The translations under genes and the position numbers were made by a program. Below the pieces are notes generated by a model. That model saw only the letters and a list, made by a program, of their open reading frames with translations. It ran no database searches and had not been told where the DNA came from. Below are positions 46,023 to 55,345 of a stretch of DNA of 64,000 bases, piece by piece (the first letter of the stretch is position 1; every line of letters begins with the position of its first letter). Source of the stretch: Strongylocentrotus droebachiensis (lineage: Eukaryota > Echinodermata > Echinoidea > Camarodonta > Strongylocentrotidae); NCBI GenBank assembly GCA_035222895.1, contig JAVYIG010001044.1:248001-312000 (forward strand), given 5' to 3'.

Positions 46023-47433
46023 TTTGGACCATATTTCTTAATACTCTGTATCTTTTATAGAGCTTCTCATCTTTAGCTCTTTTCCTCCATTTTTTGTATA
46101 CTATATTTTTCTCTTGAATTAGGGAAAGAATATCTTTAGTCACCCAAGTTTCTGATCTTTGTTTTATTCTTATCCGTTTCAGTGGCGCTATCATATTCAA
46201 ATTTGAGATAAAAACATGTTGAAATATTGACCATGCCTCATTTACATCTGTACAGTCAGTTATTCGTGACCAATCAACAACAGATAGTTGAAGATTGAAA
46301 GACTCTTCTGTATATTTTTTCATGGATCTGATATCATTAGTCCTGTGATGACCTATAGCCAGTCTAACATTTTTCCGTGTACAGAAAGTAAAATAATGGT
46401 CGCTAATCCCTAGATCAATGACACCACTTTGACTTATTTTATTTTCTTTGGTACAACCAACATGATCCAATAGAGAAGAACATGTAGGTATAACGCGTGT
46501 TGCCTCTTTAATGAGTTGACTAAACCCATGAAGACTCAACAAGTCAATATATTTTTTAGCCAGTGGCGATTTGCGAAGAAGACAAATATTCATGTCTCCT
46601 AAAAGAATTATTTCGTCATCCTTCTTTAATGTATCAAGAATATTGGACAATTTTTCGATAAACAAATTGTTTTTCGGAGGTCGATACAGAACGCCAACAA
46701 CAATTGGTTTTGGTCTTGGTATAAGCAAATTTATCCACAGGGATTCCGTATCTCCAGTACTTATAGCATCCATAATATTAAATGCAATATCATTTCTGAT
46801 ATAGAAACATACACCACCTCCAGAGCCAGAGGATCGATCATGACGTATGATTTTATATCCGTCTATTTCAATTTCTTCATCATTTATGGAATTGTTTAAC
46901 CATGTTTCAGTGAAAGCAATAATAGACAGCCTTTTTCTTTTAAAAAGAATTCTAAGTTCCGATATCTTGTTTAGAATAGACCTCACATTAAGGTGTAAAA
47001 AATGAAGACCTTTAACTTTAAACTTGTCTTCAAATTCTTGATAAAGAGAAGTGTTTTCATCTCTGAGGTTTGGCTGAATTACTCTTGCTATCGCTTGCTT
47101 TTCAGGTGTAACGCGCGTTACCTTAAAATAGTTTTCTTTTAGTCTATCCTCGTTTTGGCTTTCTTTCTCTAAACAATCGTCAGTAAATAATGAGTCACAA
47201 AAAGATGGCAGACAACATGTTAAACAATTCCACTTCTCATCAGGGCATTCATAATATAACCTGCGGTACTCTGAAAAACTGATAGCTTGACAATTAGTGT
47301 GAAACCATTTTTTACAATAAGAACACAGAAGGCCGTGTTGATTACATTTGACTGGCTTATCACAGTTCCCACAAGGGAACTTATATTTTCGACCGTCAAC
47401 TATAATTTTCGGATCATCACTAGATTTTGTCAA
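46023..47433 (-). pseudogene. LINE PHD finger plus AP-type endonuclease
   Basis: The frame holds a C4HC3 PHD finger (CGNC...CSYC...FHTNC...CLTC, about residues 21-74). It is followed by an exonuclease/endonuclease/phosphatase-type domain with LNVRS, FTETWL, ILLGDMN, SSLLDHVG and GISDHYF, the metal and catalytic blocks of LINE endonucleases. No ATG precedes the PHD finger in this frame, which overlaps the end of ORF1 in another frame. Either a frameshift links the two, or the start has decayed. The 3' side is cut by the CACTG element. Confidence 0.85.
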
Positions 47434-47441
47434 ACTTTCAC

Positions 47442-48400
47442 TTAATTCAATACCGTTCTTACAAACTGAAGATATTTCGCCCAGTCTTTCATGTCCACCT
47501 TGGATGGTCTGAAGGCTGGTTTCAGTCGTGACCTCTGATTGACTGCACTGAAATCCAAAGATGTCCCAGAAACAGATTCGGCGTAGGACTTTACGGGGCT
47601 GCTTTTTTCCTCATCAGAATGAAGACTCTGGTTTTCTCGGTAGATGGCTTGATGCCGCCTTGCTCCAGGTTCACTGCCTGTAACTTGATCGGACGACCGT
47701 TGAGTCCAGCCATGGCCTCGTGTTGTCGGTTGGTCAGCACTGTTGATGGGGCGTTTCAGGTTGCCTGCCAAAATTCGTTGACCGGCTCTGTTGAGGTGAA
47801 CGCCATCACGCCCGAGATGCTGCTCGCTGATATCATTGTTGATGATGAGGCCCCATCTGTTCTCGCTGGCTGCCAACTCCATCAGATAGTTGATCTCATC
47901 AACCCGCTTCTTGTCCGCTTCACTCTCCCATCTACGATGGATGATCGTAGAGACTGAGACGTTAAACCCCTCGGCAGCAACAGACTTGCCGAGGTCTGTG
48001 ATTTGGTGGCAAACTTCACCAGCACCCTCAGAGATGTTGTTGGTGCCAGCGTGGATGATCAATTCTCCCCCTGGCTTGAGAAACTCGCAAGGTGAAGAGG
48101 TGAAGATGTCTCTCACTTTTGCACCGGGAAAAGAGACGCACTTCACGTTCTTGCTGCGGGAGAGATGTCTTCCGTCGATGTGTTTTATCATGGAATCACC
48201 GACCACAACTACATCTCGTTTTTTGCGGATCACACTATGTCGGTGGCGGTATCCCTCTAGCTGCTCATGGTATGGTGGTGAAGTAGAAGTAGTACTAGGT
48301 GTTGACAAAGATCGGCCTGAGCTGTCATTAGTTGCGTCGCTGTCAACAGTTGCGTCGCTGTCATCAGTTGCGTCATCAGAGAGAACTTCAGGATGGGTGA
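47442..48400 (-). CDS. LINE ORF1: SGNH-type esterase
   Basis: The SGNH hydrolase landmarks are visible: VVVGDSMIKHIDG (block I, nucleophile Ser), GTNNI (block III) and a D-x-x-H pair in LGRDGVHLN (block V). The N-terminal side repeats an acidic DATxDSDAT word. No ATG is evident before the domain, so the start may be lost through 5' truncation near 48419. An esterase ORF1 is known from CR1-like elements. The downstream PHD frame starts within ten bases. Confidence 0.82.
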
Positions 48401-48539
48401 TGTTGGTTTCGACTCTATGACTATACGTCTATCTAGCCGGCCAATCAGAACGCAGGAAACTGTACATCTGTACGACTATACCAGTGGTGGATTCAGGGGT
48501 CATAGGGGGCACGTGCCCCCCCCCCCCATTAAAAAAGGG

Positions 48540-48800
48540 AGAAGGGGGAAAGAAAATGGGAGAAAAGGAGAAAAGGAGGGGAAGAAATAGGACGGGAAAA
48601 AGAAAGAAAAGGGAAGAGAGAAAGAAGAAGAAAGGAGGGAGGAGAGAAAAGGGAAGAGGAGAAAAAAGAGGGGGAAAGGAAGAAAGGGGAAGCGAGAGAG
48701 GAGAGAAAAGGCGGAAAATGAAGAAAGGGGGAAAGACAAAGAAGAGAAAAGGGGGAAAGGAGAATAATGAGAAGGGAAAAGAAAGAAAGGGGGATGATAT
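48540..48800 (+). repeat. AG-rich tract in the dispersed repeat
   Basis: A long purine run, homologous to 52130-52400. Charged frames through it are artefacts. Confidence 0.8.
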
Positions 48801-48890
48801 TATAATAAGGTGTTTTTTTTACCGGGAAAGGGGCGGGGGGCACGCAATTTTGCAGTGTACTTAATATGGGGTCCCTTCGAAATTTTTACT

Positions 48891-50340
48891 TTTATTTTAG
48901 TTCCGTGTTTTTGCTGAGTGCAAACAAATATATATATGAAGTACTTACTGCCTGTTTTTGTATACTTAATATAATTCACGTTCATTCATGCGCATGTTTA
49001 TTCTTTATTATTTATGTTATTTGTATACCATATTGTGAAATCATTGCAAAATGTGAAATAGACACATAATAAAGATATATAAATCTGAAAAAAAAATAAC
49101 TAAAACTGAAACTTTCTAAATATTAACAGGCACTTAATAGGCCTGCACAATTCGTCCTACGCTAGTTTTGGCTTTACAAACACGACGTGCGGTCTTTCTT
49201 GTCCGAGGAAGCGAAGCGGGCGAGCGGTGGAGTTATTTCGTTACACCTTAAACGAAAACTTTTATCAGTTTCCGACCAAATTTATTCATTCCTCAGTATT
49301 ATACAGTAGGTCATCATTGTTTTTTTTTAAAACCTTCTAAAAGAAAAAATGGCTAATGTGTGCCCCTCCTTATTCTTTTTAGTTTAGTCGCAAAAAAGTT
49401 TAGCGGTTCAAATTCCCTCATATTCAGTCTTTATTGTATTATTGTATTATTACCAACGCTCCTTCTCTCCCCTTTCCTTTTCTTCTCTGCAAAATCACAC
49501 TTTTTTATTTGTATTGTTATTGTTGTATCTAAGTTGAGGGCTGCGGGCACGTCAAGCTACTATGCTTATTTATGTAGCCCTCCTGCATCTAATGTATGTT
49601 AATTATGCATTCAATATAATTTTTTTTTTTTTAATTTCGTTTATTATCTGTATAAAATTATATACACTTAAAATATTGAATCAAACCATTATGTTCATGA
49701 AAATGTATGATGAAAAAAGAAGAAAAATGATGCAGAAACCAATAAATCAAATCAAATCAAATCAAATCAAATTAAATCAAATATTCGAAATACGACTTTG
49801 GACCAAGTTTTCATGCCTGATGTGTGTGTTTTCTGTGTACAATACGTGTGAATTTCAGAAAGATTTCAGAGTATAGCAATTCAGAAAATTAGAGTATACA
49901 TAAATTCCTATGTAGTTCATACTAAACCTAAATTGGCCTACTGCTTCCTTATATATTTTATTTCACATTGATATCACATTACCAGTACTCAACGTTAAAT
50001 GCCCAATACTCATCGAATTATTCAAATAGAGAAACAATCTGTTAGATACGTCATTTTGGACGATCACGATGAAACTTCGACCGCGGTCCAAAACCCGGCC
50101 CCTCAATGAGTTCTGCTCTTTAGTAAGATCATAAATATTTTGCCCTCTTCTGAGGCCAAGGTCTAGATACGTTACTGGTTATAAGAACTCGTTTCTACCA
50201 AGAAAAAGTCATCGAATGAAACCTGCTTCCCGCACCGAATTATGTCGACTCTTTCAAAGCAAAATTTAAAAATCAATAATTCGATCACACTGTATCATTA
50301 ACGTCCTGCTAGCCATAATAAAGCGACTGCAGCAACTATA
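48891..50340. other. Intergenic, including a probable LINE 3' tail
   Basis: Near 49500-49790 a non-coding stretch ends in a run of ATCAA pentamers (49740-49785), typical of a LINE 3' tail, but no RT remnant is attached. Otherwise nothing recognised. Confidence 0.4.
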
Positions 50341-50849
50341 TTAAAGGTAATACAAAGTTTCGGTATGGGGTAATGAATTTGGTTTAAATGAACAAATCGG
50401 AAGCATATGCGATCCTTCAATGTTCAGTGATCGTTGTCGCGTTTAAAATCGAGTCCAAAGTTTTGAAATTGTAAATAATAAACTCTTTATGCTGTATAGC
50501 TCCCTCTCAAGGTCAAGATATTAATTAAGCGTTAAAACAATGTTTCTTGACCAAATCGACTGATTAGCTTTTCCCGTTTGAAGATTATATATCACAACTA
50601 CATATTCTGAAATTGTCATGGTCGCAGCTACCATTGTACGGCCGTAGGCGCTATTTGAAATTTATCAAAATTTACCGGGAGCACCGGTAAATCTTTATGT
50701 TCAATTTTTTTCGAAAGCAGAAGTGTTTTAGGGGCTAAATTTTCTAGTGCTTATAATACATCCACAGGGGTATCCAAATATATCAAAATTGTAAAGAATC
50801 ACTATCCACCCAATTTTCAAAATTTCCCAAAACTTTGTATTACCTTTAA
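50341..50849 (-). mobile_element. 509-bp TTAA-ended MITE, copy 2
   Basis: Inverted copy of 26498-27007 with the same TTAAAGGTAATACAAAG termini. The immediate flanks outside TTAA (CTATA and GTATG) do not match, which favours TTAA itself as the duplicated target. Confidence 0.85.
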
Positions 50850-50949
50850 GTATGGGAGTTTAATTCCAGAAAAACATATACAGTTTCTAGAGAATCGGGA
50901 TGCGCCAACAAGATGAAGAGTACAAAAGAGAGATACATAAATTTAGGGG

Positions 50950-51150
50950 AAAAAAAGGAGAGATAGAAAGAGAGAGAGAGCGAGAGAGGGAGAGAGGACA
51001 TGAGTGAAAGAAGGAGAGAAAGAAAGGGAGCAAGAGAGGGCTGGGGGTTGGTACTGAGAAAGAGAGGGCGAAATGGAAAGGGAAAGAGCTAGAGTGGAGG
51101 TAAAGAAATATATATATATAACTAGAGAGAGAGAGAGAGAGAAAGGGAAA
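50950..51150 (+). repeat. GA-rich microsatellite
   Basis: An impure GA tract with a short (TA) run. No gene. Confidence 0.8.
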
Positions 51151-51174
51151 ACACACACACACATGGAGGGAGGG

Positions 51175-51650
51175 GATGTATAAGCTTGTGATCTTATGTG
51201 TATTTAGGTGCGTGAGAGAAGGATATTCGGATCAAGCGAGATTACAAATAATATCCCTTCACACTTCTCTGAGCTTTAATTTGGCTGTGGAAATGCCGAA
51301 CTACGTAATCCATGACGCCGACAAAAAACATTTCAAAGCTTTTCGTCTAATCATTATTTAGATTACACATCTTAGAGGTAATAATCGGATGATAAATTAA
51401 TATAAAGTAGGGAAGGGATGCATAGGCTTGTGGCCGTATGTTTATTTAGGTGCGTGAGAGAAGGATACACGGATCAAGCAAGATTACAAATAATCTCCCT
51501 TCTTACTTCTCTTAGAGCTTTAATTTGGGTACGGAAATGCCGAACTATGTAATCCATGACGCCGAAAGGGAATATTACAAGGCCTTTGGGTAAGAAAAAT
51601 CATTTAGATTTCACATCTATGAGATAACAATCGGATGAAAAATGAATATA
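51175..51650 (+). repeat. Tandem duplication of ~240 bp with a short open frame in each copy
   Basis: Copies 51175-51408 and 51417-51650 share TATTTAGGTGCGTGAGAGAA, GATTACAAATAAT and GAAATGCCGAACTA. Each has an ATG (51293 and 51535) opening MPNYVIHDA. The second frame meets a GTAAGA donor-like site at 51590, which is lost in the first. No protein family recognised. Confidence 0.75.
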
Positions 51651-51899
51651 TAGTGGAACATTACGTGAAATTGGTAAGTTGATGGATTATATCGTACTCA
51701 GTTGAGTCGCTTCAAACAAGTATTTCATATTTTACAGCAATCCTTACGATATAAAAATTGATCATATTAATAAGATAATTCTACAAAATGAGGTACCGCG
51801 TATGAAGATTCTAAGCCTCTGATTGGTCAAAACTACAGGCATCCAATGCGCTACTGTCTGCTGGGCAGTAAAGCGAAAAATATTGACCGGGCATAAGCT

Positions 51900-52500
51900 A
51901 CGTTCAGATGGAGGAAAGTTACCTAAGGGTAAAGGTTGTGTTAAGAGCTATTAAAATGGCGGGGTATATGGCGGGCCAAGCATGCCATTATCTGTACAAC
52001 TTTTCAACTATACGTCTATCCAGCCGGCCAATCAGAGCGCAGGAAACTGTATATGTATACAACTATACCAGTGTCGGATTCAGGGGGGGGGGCACGTGCC
52101 CCCCCCCCCCCCCCCCGTAAAAAAGGGGGGAAGAGGGATGGGGAAAAGGAAAAAGGGATAAAAAGGAGGGGGAAAGGAAAAGGAGGGGAAAAAGAAAGAA
52201 ACGGGAAGAGAAAAAGAAGAAGAAAAGAGGGAGGAGAGAAAAAGGAAGAGGAGAAAAAGGATAGGCAAAGGAAGGAAGGGGAAGAGAGAGAGAGAGAGTA
52301 GAGACAGGGTAGAAAAGGAAGAAAGGGGTGAAAGACCGAGAAGAGAAAAGGGGGAAAATGAGAATAATGAGAAGGGAAAAGAAAGAAAGGGGATGATACT
52401 ATAACAACATTTTTTTCTCTTTACCGGGAAAGGGGAGATGGTAGGAGGGGACGCAATTTTGTAGTGTGCATAATATGGGGTCCCTTGCCAGGCGTATAGC
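51900..52500 (+). repeat. Dispersed repeat with LINE-free site
   Basis: Continuous relative of the pieces around the LINE (42780-42878 and 48420-48890). It includes a G/C homopolymer (52084-52118), an AG-rich tract and an ACCGGGAAAGGGG end. Confidence 0.85.
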
Positions 52501-52697
52501 CCCCTCCCCCCCCCCCTCCCCGCCCCCAACAAAAAAAGCACAAGAATAAAAACAGCAACAAGAGATGGAAAGGTGAGGGAAAGAGATAATTTTCGGTAAA
52601 AGGAGAAAGAAAAACAAATGGAAGAGAATTAAACAACGATAACAGAGAGGTGCGAGAGCATGAGGAATTGCATTTCTTTTAATAATGAGATAACAAC

Positions 52698-52985
52698 CAG
52701 GGGCGTCGCTAAAAGGGGGCGGGGTGTGGGGTGCGACACCCCCACCTGTCAGGGTATTGTCGGTAAAATTGAGCTGTTGTCGGGAAAAATGAGAAAAGGG
52801 GGAGGCGGAAATGAGAGGGAAAGGGAAAGAAAAGAAAACAAGAAAAGGAAAAGAAATGTAAGAAAGGAAAGAGAAGAGAAGAGAAGAAAGAAAGAGAAAA
52901 AAGAAATAGAGGAAGGAGAGGAAAGAAAGGAAAAGAAAAAAAAGGGGAAAAGTAAAAAACGAGGAGAAAAAGGAAACAAATGAAA
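52698..52985 (+). repeat. hAT-like terminus followed by AG-rich tract
   Basis: CAGGGGCGTCGCTAAAAGGG at 52698 resembles the CAGGGGCG ends of the hAT MITEs here. A purine-rich run follows. The opposite end was not identified. Confidence 0.45.
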
Positions 52986-53084
52986 CGAGGGGTCAAAGAG
53001 AGGAAAGAGAGGGGGGTTTCGAGCCTGAGAGAAGAGGGGTGGGAGTTAGCTGGAGAGAGAGGGGATGTTGGGTGGAGTCACAAT

Positions 53085-53578
53085 TAGCAACATTTCAGCG
53101 AATGTTTGCGAAAGTGTTTGCGAAAGGCAGTTAGCGACTATTAGCGACTGGAAGCAAATGCTAGCTACAATTTCTTCGAAGATTAGCAACTATTTGCCAA
53201 TCGTTTGCCACTATTTGGGAATGTTTGGGACCTTTTGCTAACTCCTGGTACTCAATGGGTCGATTTGATATAGGAACCATTTGGTAACGTGGTCGCTAGC
53301 ATTGGCGATTCAAAGAGAACTTCAGCGACACCGTCTTACAACCATTTGTAAAAGCTTACGACTGTTTTGCAAACGCTTGCGCAACTGTTTGCGGAAAAAT
53401 AAATTCGCAAAGAAATTTTGAACATATTCAAAAGTTCTTTGCGACAAGAAAAACTGTTTTTGACAATGGAAACTGTTTGCGAACTTTCTTGCAACCTTTC
53501 ACGAACCTTTGCAAACTTTTTACGAACCCTGACGAAACCCCAAATCCGCTACGTTTGCAAACATTCGCCGCTCAGTGA
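53085..53578. repeat. Segment packed with GTTTGCGAA-type words
   Basis: Dozens of related words (TTTGCGAA, TTTGCAAAC, TTAGCGAC, GCAAACG) occur in both orientations. GCGAATGTTTGC lies near the left end and its near-complement near the right end, which finishes in CAGTG. It looks like a decayed inverted-repeat element with motif-dense ends. No coding frame. Confidence 0.55.
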
Positions 53579-53587
53579 GATACCCCC

Positions 53588-53972
53588 TTAAAGGGATCGT
53601 TTAACAATGTTAAATCTGAGATACACGGCCCTACGTGTCACCAGTGTCTGTGATATGGTGTAATATTGAAGCCCTAAAAAAATTGCGCTTCAAAATGATC
53701 AAGAAGTGCCTCAAAAAAGTAAAAATCTTTGAGTGACCGGTTTTACCATACTCGTTTTCCCCAATAGACTGTAGTTTAATGAAAACCGTCAGGCGAATGG
53801 TTTTCAAAATTTGTAATACCAATCATAAATATCTTGATAATCAGACAGGCGATCGGCTTATAAAAGTCATGGGGTTCCTGACTGACCTAAAGGTTTATAA
53901 TTATCATTGCATCATGAGCTAAATCCAGAATTTTGTTTCAGAATCTGAGACAAAGTTACCGGATCCCTTTAA
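53588..53972. mobile_element. 385-bp MITE, TTAAAGGGATC ends
   Basis: Perfect 11-bp termini TTAAAGGGATC and GATCCCTTTAA. AATCTGAGA words sit about 25 bp inside each end, but both read in the same direction. A TTAA target duplication is possible, as for the 26498 family. Confidence 0.7.
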
Positions 53973-55144
53973 CAGGGCACAATAATATTTGTGGTTGTAT
54001 GCCCTTGAATAACGACGTCTCGTTATTGATGAATAGCTACCGGCAAAGATGATAATAATGAAGGCAAAATTCACTACCATGCTTCAGGGAACACTGCGAG
54101 GGCGACAAAGTAATAATTCAATGAAGATATCACGGTATAGTCAGTAATGTATGGCTATTACAACAGGCGCTGGTATATAATGCGTACGTAACACAATTCT
54201 AGCGGTTTGTTCCTCACACAGGCCGATATAACCATTCACTCAGATCATAGTTAGTTATACACGTTGAAGACAATGATTTTGAAAGAGAAACATTTCTTAA
54301 TTTGTGCTCAACATTGTCAGAGGCATAGTACATTGGAGTAATCATATTGGCTGTAGAGTTGGCAGTGAACTAACGCTGATGAACGATGCAGACAAGTTAA
54401 GTTGATTCCGTATCACGCGAAGGGAGCTTGCTGCATTTGCATTTATCTTTAATTCGATGTTTTGGGAACACTCAATATCAGCCGATGGCATATCGCAATG
54501 CACGACACGCGGTTACAAAGCATAACTGACAATTTTTTTTGGATAAGGATACAAATGATACATAAGGTAAGTGAATGTATGTAGTTCTCTTAGTGCTAAA
54601 ATTCGGTAGCGACAAAAAAAAAAGTGTTCTGCAATTTAATATTTGAATTCAGACATTCTTGAACGGTATATCATCTTACCTGATTCACCTAATAGAAAGA
54701 AGCTTGGCGGTTTCTTAAGTTATCCTGTCAACATGTATTATTTTCACTGTTAGAATTGTTATCAAAAAGAATGGATGAGAAATAAAATTCAATAAATGGA
54801 ATTAAAAGAAAATAACGAAGATTTTTAGTCATTTTTTGAATTGGAGATATTCAGGCACTAGGCATGTAGCGACCCAAGCGTGCATGTATAATTCTGTTAA
54901 GATCGAGGGACTTAAGAATTTTAGACCACAGAGCTTTTTTAAGTAATTATATATTTATAATTATAAACCCTATTGTAATGTGTCAAATATCCAGATCCGA
55001 ATCCTTATCAAGTGCACTTGATCTATTTTTGTATAATCCGGGCAGAACGTCAACCTATCTATATAACTAAATATATATATGTGTGTATATATGTATATCG
55101 GCGTGTGTGTATGTATGTGTTCGTATGTTTGTATGTTTTATAGT
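53973..55144. other. Intergenic
   Basis: AT-rich DNA with no supported gene or repeat. Confidence 0.5.
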
Positions 55145-55250
55145 TTTCTGCAGCACATGGCAAAATGCATTTAATTCCAAAAAGGGGAAGGCAGTAATTA
55201 GGAGGAGCAGTATTAATGAAAATAGAAGTACTGTATAGCAATAGAAGTAA

Positions 55251-55304
<54 letters not shown>

Positions 55305-55345
55305 CAGTTGTAGTAGTAGTATTGGTACTACTACTAATATAGTAT
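55145..55345 (-). repeat. CTA-microsatellite element, copy 2
   Basis: Inverted relative of 39866-40140: AATGCATTTAATTCC, GTAATTAGGAGGAGCAGTAT and ATAGAAGTACTG lead into a (GTA) tract at 55250-55305. Confidence 0.8.

Larger units (their letters stand above)
42879..48419 (-). mobile_element. CR1-like LINE, 5.5 kb including a nested insertion
   Basis: Boundaries come from comparison with the uninterrupted repeat at 51986-52012. Reading on the minus strand there is a 5' end near 48419, then esterase, PHD, endonuclease and reverse transcriptase, and a 3' UTR (43285-42879) ending in an ATCAATCAAT-type tail, as CR1/L2-clade elements do. No clean target duplication was found. Esterase and PHD domains are known from CR1-like elements of animals. 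Confidence 0.85.
42780..48890. repeat. Older dispersed repeat, interrupted by the LINE
   Basis: The pieces 42780-42878 and 48420-48890 match a continuous related copy at 51900-52500. Shared features are the GTTAAGAGCTA and ATGGCGGGGTATATGGCGGG words, then TATACGTCTATC, GCCGGCCAATCAGA, CAGGAAACTGTA, a G/C homopolymer, a long AG-rich stretch and a TTACCGGGAAAGGGG...ATGGGGTCCCTT end. Confidence 0.85.

Noticed and set aside
48484..48864. Lys/Glu/Arg-rich proteins in AG tracts (also 52053-52301, 52660-52983 and 38605-38832)
   Set aside because: Low-complexity purine tracts; the frames are not conserved between homologous copies.
51293..51345. Glutathione S-transferase N-terminus (MPNY start)
   Set aside because: Only the first four residues fit; the expected aromatic and RGRAE segment is missing.
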